Of a stretch of DNA of 10,583 nucleotides, positions 1 to 5,038 are shown piece by piece. Position 1 is the stretch's first letter. Each line of letters begins with the position of its first letter. Position numbers and translations under genes: made by a program. Source of the DNA: Spirochaeta sp. Lineage in GTDB: Bacteria > Spirochaetota > Spirochaetia > DSM-27196 > Alkalispirochaetaceae. The stretch is from the NCBI GenBank assembly GCA_027859055.1, contig JAQIBO010000525.1, positions 1 through 10,583 of the forward strand, given 5' to 3'. The notes under the pieces were generated by a model. That model was not told the origin of the DNA. It worked only from the letters and a program-made list of their open reading frames with translations, and searched no databases.

Positions 1-980
1 AAGAAGGAGATCTTCTCCACCTCTTCGGCGGAAAGGCGTGCGTAACGTTGAATATCCGGATCGCCCGGCGCCCGCTGCAGGAGTTCCTGAAATTTGAAAT
101 AGGCGCGGATGAGCGCCTCGGCGTTTTCCGTCACCGCTTCGTTCCGTGCCGACGCCCCGAGTTGAAACAGCTGAAATGCCTCAACTTTCTGTTGGTACAG
201 ACTGCGCGTCTGTTCATCTTCAATCGCGTACGACTCACTTTCCATCGCGTTCAGCGCCCGCGCCTGCACTTGACGCGCGTCCGACCGCCCATCGGTCATT
301 TCAACCGCCCGGCTCGCGTAATAGTGAGCGCTGAAATAGTTGCCCGCCTCGTAGAACTCTCTGGCCTGGGCCAGAAGCTCCGCAACGCCAAGTCCGGACA
401 CCTCGTTGCGCCGCGGGGTGGTAGTGGCTGCGACGATGCGGGAATTCCGCGCCGCGGTGTTCTGTACGGTCCGCACCTCTTCCAAAAACGCTTCGGCGTC
501 CTCGTCGGCACCAACCACGGACAGATACAGCAGAACGTACCGTTCCGCGACGGCGTACTCTCCCATGTCCCGAGAGCGTTGCGCGTCACTCCACGCCCGC
601 TCCGTGACAGCGCCGCGGTATTCCATCCGCTGGATCTGGTGCTGCACCCGTGGCTCAAGAAGCGCAACCCACACGCCAAACACGATCCCGGCTCCCACAA
701 TGATCCAGAGAATCGGCCTGATCGCGCGAATCAACATACCACTCCCACCGAGATCATACGGACTGACCGCCAGAGAGAAGGTCACGATTGCCGCGGTGGA
801 GATAATCAGCGGTATCCATGGCACAAGCCCCGTCAGCCACAGGCGAACGAGATAGGCGTTGCGCATTTCCGAAAGAATCTCGGAGGACGCGAGGGTAAAC
901 ACGCTCTGGTATACGGCGAACGCAAAGGCGACGACCACCATGATGACCGCAACGACAATAAACCGTACCGTCACGTTCAT
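1..980 (-). CDS. Membrane-anchored helical-repeat (TPR-like) protein, 3'-partial
   Basis: An uninterrupted frame of 326 codons runs from an ATG at 980 off the left edge, so the C-terminus is missing. I do not recognise a named family. Three hydrophobic segments lie near residues 5-24, 46-71 and 86-108. The rest is soluble and helix-rich, with TPR-like stretches around 120-170, 197-230 and 283-305 (pattern such as AREFYEAGNYFSAHYYASRA). The start is well supported: a GGAGG at 991-987 lies 6 bases upstream, and the ATG overlaps the stop of the preceding gene in an ATGA, so translation is probably coupled. It most likely works with that upstream membrane protein at the inner membrane, with the repeat domain as a protein-binding platform. 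That role is inferred from architecture and context only. Confidence 0.85.
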   Translation of the reverse strand, partial: MNVTVRFIVVAVIMVVVAFAFAVYQSVFTLASSEILSEMRNAYLVRLWLTGLVPWIPLIISTAAIVTFSLAVSPYDLGGSGMLIRAIRPILWIIVGAGIVFGVWVALLEPRVQHQIQRMEYRGAVTERAWSDAQRSRDMGEYAVAERYVLLYLSVVGADEDAEAFLEEVRTVQNTAARNSRIVAATTTPRRNEVSGLGVAELLAQAREFYEAGNYFSAHYYASRAVEMTDGRSDARQVQARALNAMESESYAIEDEQTRSLYQQKVEAFQLFQLGASARNEAVTENAEALIRAYFKFQELLQRAPGDPDIQRYARLSAEEVEKISF

Positions 981-1915
981 TGGGAACCTCCGCCACCGGT
1001 AATCTCCCGGCGCCACCGTTTGAGTGATGGCAGAAACGCGGCGACAACCAACAGGACAACACCAAGGGTGCCCCAGATAAGCGGCACCAGGTTGGCTCCG
1101 ACAAACGTGGGAAAAAACTCCGGCACTACGTCGCCCACAGAAAACCGGACGACCAGTGCGGGAACCGCGACAATCAACCGCAGATACATGATCGAAACAA
1201 GCAGGTTGAGCAACGGCCATCGAAACAGACGCGCGGGAGTCCACACACCGATAACCGCGAACAGAATCCCAATCGCGTAAGCCAGAAAGATATCTGTCAG
1301 ACCCGCACGGTAGGTGCTCTGCAACAAGGTATAGAGCGATACGATGTGATCCACGATCGCTTCGATAGAGGGGGGTAACTGACGCCACCCAACGCTACTC
1401 AGCTCGTCGGCGGAAAACCGTATCTCCTCCGGCCCCAGGGAAACGATCTCCATCGTCTGCTCGTTCCAGACCGCCTCGGCAATCGGCACGATCACCGGAA
1501 GCGAATGCCGGCGGAACAGAAGGACATCCTCTAAAGCAGCGCCGGTGGCATCTCCGATTCGTACGGAATAGTCGGGGCCGTAGAGAATCGCTTCGGTCGG
1601 CACGGGGTTCCGAACCGCAGGATCGCCAAGTCGTCGGCTGAGCACCGTTTCGTCGATCACGAGGACACCAGCTCCGACGGCAACAACAGTGATCGCGATA
1701 AGAAACAGAAACAGCGGTGGTACGATGGCGCGAAAAACGGACCGTACAATGGTGAACAAGACCGCCAGTAGCGTTGCAGCAAGAATGATCGGCCCGAGGT
1801 GATACAAGACCGCTTCGGCACCGGAACGCACCAGAACGACGGGAATTCCGATCAGAACGCCGAATAGTGCGGTATTGAGGAGCAATACGACCGGGACCAA
1901 CAGCGTGCGTTTCAC
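977..1915 (-). CDS. Six-helix membrane protein with central soluble domain, function unknown
   Basis: This 312-residue protein starts at a GTG (1915-1913) with a GAGG six bases upstream. Three hydrophobic segments (about 4-28, 35-57 and 61-87) precede a soluble block of roughly 110-120 residues, and three more segments follow (about 208-230, 233-258 and 271-299). That 3 + domain + 3 layout recalls the LptF/LptG lipopolysaccharide-export permeases, which are usually longer (around 350-400 residues), but I see no diagnostic sequence similarity. Its stop overlaps the next gene's ATG (ATGA), and its GTG overlaps the stop of a small upstream ORF (GTGA). It is therefore part of the PspA-containing run and probably acts in the inner membrane. 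The start region sits directly after a set of 11-bp GTGG repeats. Confidence 0.85.
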   Translation of the reverse strand: MKRTLLVPVVLLLNTALFGVLIGIPVVLVRSGAEAVLYHLGPIILAATLLAVLFTIVRSVFRAIVPPLFLFLIAITVVAVGAGVLVIDETVLSRRLGDPAVRNPVPTEAILYGPDYSVRIGDATGAALEDVLLFRRHSLPVIVPIAEAVWNEQTMEIVSLGPEEIRFSADELSSVGWRQLPPSIEAIVDHIVSLYTLLQSTYRAGLTDIFLAYAIGILFAVIGVWTPARLFRWPLLNLLVSIMYLRLIVAVPALVVRFSVGDVVPEFFPTFVGANLVPLIWGTLGVVLLVVAAFLPSLKRWRREITGGGGSQ

Positions 1916-2139
1916 GGGAGCCTCAGATTAGCATATTGACCACGAGTTTTCCACAACTTTTCCACATCGAAGGAGCCGTGAGAAACTACGATTTTGTACA
2001 CCCTGCGTATCAAATTGACACGAAATTCGTAACGCAAACACCTTGACACAATATAACTCTTTTCAGGAAAGACAATTAAGATCATCTCGAGAAAAGGACG
2101 GATCCCGTCCGCCGTTGTCCATCCGGTTGCTCCGCTCAT
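1912..2139 (-). CDS. Possible small protein of 75 residues between regulator and membrane genes
   Basis: A frame opens at an ATG (2139-2137) preceded by AAGGAAAGAG and closes in a TGA that overlaps the next gene's GTG by four bases (GTGA). Both features favour a real, translationally coupled gene. A longer version could begin at a GTG at 2178, overlapping the regulator's stop by one base, but it has a poor ribosome-binding site. The product is basic with a hydrophobic patch around residues 17-30 and no recognisable domain. Against it: the segment is AT-richer (about 43% GC) than its neighbours, codon third positions are not strongly GC-biased as in flanking genes, and the 3' end coincides with the repeat array at 1933-1965. 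It may instead be a regulatory island that happens to be open. Confidence 0.4.
   Translation of the reverse strand: MSGATGWTTADGIRPFLEMILIVFPEKSYIVSRCLRYEFRVNLIRRVYKIVVSHGSFDVEKLWKTRGQYANLRLP
1933..1965 (-). repeat. Three 11-bp GTGG direct repeats (array A)
   Basis: On the minus strand three consecutive 11-mers read GTGGAAAAGTT, GTGGAAAACTC and GTGGTCAATAT. They are followed by a possible -10 (TATGCT, 1935-1930, overlapping repeat 3) and the GTG start at 1915. Contiguous 11-bp direct repeats are the geometry bound by tandem OmpR/PhoB winged-helix proteins, and such a protein is encoded immediately upstream. The array also overlaps the 3' end of the possible small ORF. On the plus strand it contains two TTTTCCACA sequences (1947-1955 and 1958-1966) that fit a relaxed DnaA box. 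The repeats are seen directly; the binding protein is inferred. Confidence 0.65.
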
Positions 2140-2151
2140 GTAATCTCTTTC

Positions 2152-2180
2152 CTTATAAAAAGATCGACAGATTTCCACTA
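2152..2180 (-). promoter_or_regulatory. Candidate activator-dependent promoter (TATAAG -10, no good -35)
   Basis: TATAAG at 2157-2152 matches five of six positions of the sigma-70 -10 consensus. Seventeen bases upstream the -35 position reads TAGTGG, which is poor and is covered by array B. Transcription would begin near 2145, giving only about six bases before the ATG at 2139. That short leader is a weakness of the call unless the transcript serves mainly the downstream membrane genes. Confidence 0.35.
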
Positions 2181-2189
2181 CTTATCCAC
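2168..2189 (-). repeat. Two 11-bp GTGG direct repeats (array B), near-copy of array A
   Basis: On the minus strand the two 11-mers are GTGGATAAGTA and GTGGAAATCTG. They match the first two repeats of array A at 18 of 22 positions, and the similarity extends a few bases upstream. The regulator's TAG stop lies across the junction of the two repeats. Ten bases after the second repeat comes TATAAG (2157-2152), a good -10, then an ATG at 2139. A good -10, no recognisable -35 and a repeat array covering the -35 zone is the layout of PhoB-type activated promoters. The plus strand contains a perfect DnaA-box consensus, TTATCCACA, at 2182-2190. Confidence 0.6.
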
Positions 2190-2819
2190 ATTGAGATTGG
2201 AATTATTTATCTTCTCGGGGCTGAGGCGGTACCCGTGACCCCGCACCGTCTCAATTCTGTTCCGGTGGTTCCCAAGGGCGTGGCGAATTCGATGAATATG
2301 CATGTCTACGGCGCGGGAAATCTGTTCGCCTTCATACGATGCGTCGCCGCAGCCCTCCGCGTTTACACCGGCCAGGCAAGCCAGATCGTGACGACTCACC
2401 GCCCGACCCGGCCGCGAATTCAGCACAGACCATATAGCTGCCTGAACATCCGACAGCACCACGGTATTTCCACCGATTTCGATGACATGCCCCAGCGTTT
2501 TGTCACTCTGAAAGCCGGCCCGGTGCGTCCGGACGATCAACTCCCGTACCGTCCACGGTTCGCAGAGGTAGTCATCAACACCGAGCAGGAACGCCCGCTC
2601 CATCTGCTCCGCTTCACCAAAGGCGATACGGACGCCCGCCGAGGAGAGGGGAACCGTGGCGATGTCTGTTACCGGTGTAATGAACGCGGTTACGGGAGCA
2701 AAGCTGTGCTCCGCGACCCGTCCGACGGGAACGAAAAGCGCGGTATTCTGGATGAGAAGATTTGTTCGCGCCCGGGCGACCGAAGGTGATCCGTCATCAA
2801 CGACAACGATCGACCGCAC
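2178..2819 (-). CDS. OmpR/PhoB-type winged-helix regulator with degenerate receiver
   Basis: A 213-residue DNA-binding protein. The C-terminal winged helix (about 110-200) is clear: the recognition-helix region AVDMHIHRIRHALG (170-183) and the wing motif TVRGHGYRL (191-199) are classic for this family. The N-terminal half resembles a response-regulator receiver, with VVVDD at 5-9 and GVDDYLCEPW at 80-89, but it is about 20-30 residues short. It lacks a convincing phosphoacceptor aspartate, and the invariant lysine before the cis-proline is replaced by glutamate (CEP). It is probably phosphorylation-independent. The start is a GTG 3 bases after the pspA stop, with a GGAG nine bases upstream inside the pspA end. 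It likely regulates its own cluster; no histidine kinase is visible nearby. Confidence 0.88.
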   Translation of the reverse strand: MRSIVVVDDGSPSVARARTNLLIQNTALFVPVGRVAEHSFAPVTAFITPVTDIATVPLSSAGVRIAFGEAEQMERAFLLGVDDYLCEPWTVRELIVRTHRAGFQSDKTLGHVIEIGGNTVVLSDVQAAIWSVLNSRPGRAVSRHDLACLAGVNAEGCGDASYEGEQISRAVDMHIHRIRHALGNHRNRIETVRGHGYRLSPEKINNSNLNVDK

Positions 2820-2822
2820 CGT

Positions 2823-3575
2823 TTAATGCTCCGAGTCGAGCTTTCGTTTCAGTTCCTCGAGAGAGCGGTCAATGTGATCCGTCTCCCCCGCCCCGGAACC
2901 GGCATCCTCAGCGGCGATCTTGTTTCGAAGGTCATCAAGCATACCGTTGCTGTCCGGCTGCTCCAAAGCGGCTATCTGGTCCTCAAGCGAACGGTCGGTG
3001 GAGTTGCCTTCCACCTCTTCCAGCGCCTCTGTCTCGATTTCAAGCTGCTCCACTCGGCGGGACATTTCGTCAAAGGCGTCAAACGCCGACGTGTCACCCA
3101 GGCCGGTGATGATCTCCTGGATCTTTTTCTGCGCTTCCGCGCGCTTGGCCCGCGCCACGAGGAGGTTTTTTTTCCGTTGCGCCTCTTCGATCCGGTCCTG
3201 CAGCTCTCGCAGGGAAGACTTGAGCTTCTCCACCGCGTCGTGCTGTTTGTCATATTGAGAGCTTAATTGCTCGACGTAGTGGTCTTCCCGCTGTTTGCGC
3301 TCCAACGCCTCCCGGGCGAGATCCTCTTTCCCGGCGCGGAGCGCAACCATCGCGCGACGCTCCCACTCGGCGGCACTGTTCCGTTGTTCTTCCACCTGGC
3401 GGAGGAGGCGTTTCTCTTCGGTGATCGCCGTGGCGACGTTGCGTTTCGCTTCGGTAAGTTGCTTATTCATATCAAGAATAAGCTGGTTGAGCATCTTTTC
3501 CGGGTTTTCGGCTTTTTTAACGGCGTCGTTTACGTTGGAGCGTATCAAGCGGCGGAGTCTGTCAAACATTCCCAT
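2823..3575 (-). CDS. pspA: PspA/IM30-family membrane-stress protein
   Basis: A 250-residue protein of the PspA/Vipp1 (ESCRT-III-like) family, which assembles on the cytoplasmic face of stressed inner membranes and preserves their integrity. Residues 1-22 form an amphipathic membrane-binding helix, followed by the conserved NPEKML segment at 24-29. A long charged coiled coil with many Lys, Glu and Arg residues runs to about 155, then a helical tail to 250 ending in SLEELKRKLDSEH. The length is somewhat above the roughly 220 residues of E. coli PspA. The ATG at 3575 has GAGAGG six bases upstream; a second ATG lies at codon 3. There is no pspF, pspB or pspC here. Instead it is sandwiched between a STAS–zinc ribbon gene (27-base gap) and a winged-helix regulator (3-base gap). 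Confidence 0.93.
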   Translation of the reverse strand: MGMFDRLRRLIRSNVNDAVKKAENPEKMLNQLILDMNKQLTEAKRNVATAITEEKRLLRQVEEQRNSAAEWERRAMVALRAGKEDLAREALERKQREDHYVEQLSSQYDKQHDAVEKLKSSLRELQDRIEEAQRKKNLLVARAKRAEAQKKIQEIITGLGDTSAFDAFDEMSRRVEQLEIETEALEEVEGNSTDRSLEDQIAALEQPDSNGMLDDLRNKIAAEDAGSGAGETDHIDRSLEELKRKLDSEH

Positions 3576-3602
3576 CAGTGCCTCTCGATCGGGACTGAGC
3601 CA

Positions 3603-4166
3603 TCACCCGAGAAAGACTTGCCCGCCGGCGTCGATCGCAAGAATCGTCTTGCAGTTGGAACAGCGAAAACGTCCCGGTTTGGACGCTTTGAGTTTTGTGG
3701 AACAGATCGGGCACTTGAAGATCTTCGGGAAGACCTCCGAGGAGCGCTGCATCGGTCCGCCCTTTGTAAAATGCTCGACCGCGTCGTCAAGGGAGTCCTT
3801 GATGTGAAAAAACTGGGAAAAACCGAGAAGCTGAAAGACCTCATACACCTTCGGCTGTATTTCAAGCAGAACCAGGTCGCCACCCTTCGGTTTTACCGCT
3901 TTGAGGAATGCGGTAAAAGAACCGATGCCGGTACTGGACACGTAGTTCAAACCGCCGCAGTGGAAAATCAGACGGTTGAAGCCGGCTTCAATCGCACGAT
4001 TAACCCGCTTTTGGAAAAAATTTGAGTTATACGTATCGATGTATCCGGTCAGATAGAGAACGACACAACCTTCCGCACTGTCTATCTTTTGAAGGCGTAT
4101 CTTGAGACTCTCATCTTTTTCTTCGTCAAAGCCCGGAACGATGTCGTTATTGTTCATACCCGTCAT
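3603..4166 (-). CDS. STAS-domain protein with C-terminal zinc ribbon
   Basis: A 187-residue protein. Residues 20-133 form a STAS fold as in anti-sigma-factor antagonists (SpoIIAA/RsbV). The signature loop is NYVSSTGIGSF (74-84), with serines 77-78 and threonine 79 at the place where antagonists are phosphorylated. The C-terminal part (about 150-175) is a zinc ribbon with CPIC at 152-155 and CSNC at 169-172, unusual for a plain antagonist. Its likely role is a regulatory partner-switch or scaffold protein linked to PspA; the partner kinase or anti-sigma factor is not in view. The first ATG (4166) is preferred over the one at codon 4 because AGGAAG lies just upstream. It is first in the run behind its own promoter. 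Confidence 0.9.
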   Translation of the reverse strand: MTGMNNNDIVPGFDEEKDESLKIRLQKIDSAEGCVVLYLTGYIDTYNSNFFQKRVNRAIEAGFNRLIFHCGGLNYVSSTGIGSFTAFLKAVKPKGGDLVLLEIQPKVYEVFQLLGFSQFFHIKDSLDDAVEHFTKGGPMQRSSEVFPKIFKCPICSTKLKASKPGRFRCSNCKTILAIDAGGQVFLG

Positions 4167-4184
4167 TTACTTCCTGGAAATGTA

Positions 4185-4213
4185 ATAGTAGAATGCCGGC
4201 TGGAAATTGTCAA
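4185..4213 (-). promoter_or_regulatory. Sigma-70-type promoter of the STAS–pspA run
   Basis: TTGACA (4213-4208) is a perfect -35 and is separated by 17 bases from TACTAT (4190-4185). Transcription would start near 4178, placing AGGAAG and the ATG at 4166 in a short leader. An 8-bp direct repeat, CTGGAAAT, occurs on the plus strand at 4174-4181 and 4200-4207. It covers the start site and the spacer next to the -35, and could be an operator. Confidence 0.6.
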
Positions 4214-4228
4214 ACCGTCCGCCATCGC

Positions 4229-4987
4229 CTACACCAACCCTTGGTCGATCGTAACGACCGACCCGTTCATATCCGGTTCTTCGGCAATAATCATGTCATT
4301 TATTAGCCGTGCGATCCGTTCCGGCTGAATCAGCGTGCCCCGCGGCGACCGTCGCCGCGCCTCAGTGCGCCCCGCCTCGGTCAGATACTCGGTATCAACA
4401 TATCCCGGCGAGATTAAATTTACCGTAACATTGCGTCCCTCTGTTGCGGCAGCGGCGGATTTACACAGACTGACAACGCCGGCTTTCGCCGCCGCGTACG
4501 CGGGGATATCGCGAAAGCCGCGCTGCTGGTCTGCCCGGGGACCGCCGAAAAGGATAATCCGCCCCCAGTTTCGCCCGACCATCCGGGGCAGATATCGCGA
4601 CACGAGCAGTCCCGGGAGAATGAGATTGAGCTCGGTGATCGTGCTCCACTCCTCCGGCGAGACGGCGCCCAGGGGGCCGTATCGCACGGGGCCGAGGGCG
4701 ACAACGAGGATATCAACCCGTCCGATTCCGTCGAGGACCGGAACGATGTCCGCGGCGGCACGAAGTGGCACGAACAGCCCGCGTGCACTCCCGCCGTGGT
4801 CGCGAATATAGCCGACAACCCGCTTGAGCCTGGTTTTGTCGTGGCCGCCGTGGCATATGACATCGGCGCCCTGCGCGGCGAGCATGTAGGTGACAGCCCG
4901 TCCGATGCCACCACTCCCACCGATCACAAGGGCGCGCTGACCCGCAAGGCGGGTGCTGTGAATATCTGCCCGCGATAGAAGACCCAT
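4229..4987 (-). CDS. Short-chain dehydrogenase/reductase-like protein lacking the catalytic serine
   Basis: A 252-residue Rossmann-fold protein of the classical SDR family. From the ATG at 4987, the dinucleotide loop is GGSGGIG (23-29), the NNAG-like strand end is VALGP (97-101), the structural Asn is N121 and the active-site pair YxxxK is Y164/K168 in YAAAKAG. The third catalytic residue, a Ser (rarely Thr) about 13 residues before the Tyr, is missing: there is no Ser or Thr between 131 and 163, and the expected strand reads IILFGGP. Its substrate cannot be guessed, and it may be inactive or a binding protein. The start is uncertain: the ATG has no ribosome-binding site, and a TTG at 5023 would add 12 residues. 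FabG-like 3-oxoacyl reductases are the nearest general type. Confidence 0.85.
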   Translation of the reverse strand: MGLLSRADIHSTRLAGQRALVIGGSGGIGRAVTYMLAAQGADVICHGGHDKTRLKRVVGYIRDHGGSARGLFVPLRAAADIVPVLDGIGRVDILVVALGPVRYGPLGAVSPEEWSTITELNLILPGLLVSRYLPRMVGRNWGRIILFGGPRADQQRGFRDIPAYAAAKAGVVSLCKSAAAATEGRNVTVNLISPGYVDTEYLTEAGRTEARRRSPRGTLIQPERIARLINDMIIAEEPDMNGSVVTIDQGLV

Positions 4988-4994
4988 AGGGGCA

Positions 4995-5010
4995 GAATAC
5001 AGTTGTATTC
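4995..5010. promoter_or_regulatory. Perfect dyad between divergent genes, candidate operator
   Basis: GAATAC-AGTT-GTATTC is a perfect inverted repeat with 6-bp arms. Its right arm overlaps the -35 (TTGTAT, 5003-5008) of the rightward promoter. On the minus strand the left part supplies a possible -10 (TATTCT) about 18 bases from TTGCTC, which would serve the SDR gene. One bound dimer could control both directions. The dyad is seen; the operator role is inferred. Confidence 0.45.
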
Positions 5011-5031
5011 CAAAGATGAGCAACCTATACT
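5003..5031 (+). promoter_or_regulatory. Sigma-70-type promoter of the exported-protein gene
   Basis: TTGTAT (5003-5008), a 17-base spacer and TATACT (5026-5031) form a good promoter. The predicted start falls at about 5037-5039, on or next to the ATG at 5039. No Shine-Dalgarno sequence precedes that ATG, so the message may be leaderless. Confidence 0.55.
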
Positions 5032-5038
5032 GCTTGAT

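Noticed and set aside
48..1280. Long plus-strand open frame of 410 codons
   Set aside because: It lies antisense to the two membrane-protein genes, which have ribosome-binding sites, membrane helices and a coupled ATGA junction. Its product is rich in Arg, His and Pro with no domain, typical of an antisense shadow in GC-rich DNA.
2020..2030. Small palindrome ACGAAATTCGT
   Set aside because: It is 11 bases with one central base, and it lies inside the possible small ORF without a promoter next to it; chance is sufficient.
2015..2048. Two TTGACA sequences on the plus strand resembling -35 elements
   Set aside because: No -10 at proper spacing follows either one, and there is no plus-strand gene downstream for them to serve.
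2043..2789. Plus-strand open frame of 248 codons opposite the winged-helix regulator
   Set aside because: The minus-strand product has an unmistakable OmpR/PhoB DNA-binding domain; the plus-strand product resembles nothing and has no ribosome-binding site.
3267..4025. Plus-strand open frame of 252 codons spanning pspA and the STAS gene
   Set aside because: Both minus-strand genes are recognisable families with good start sites; this frame crosses their boundary and is an antisense shadow.
4768..4784. TGGCACG resembling the -24 half of a sigma-54 promoter
   Set aside because: The -12 half (TTGC at the required spacing) is absent, and the site is within the SDR coding sequence.
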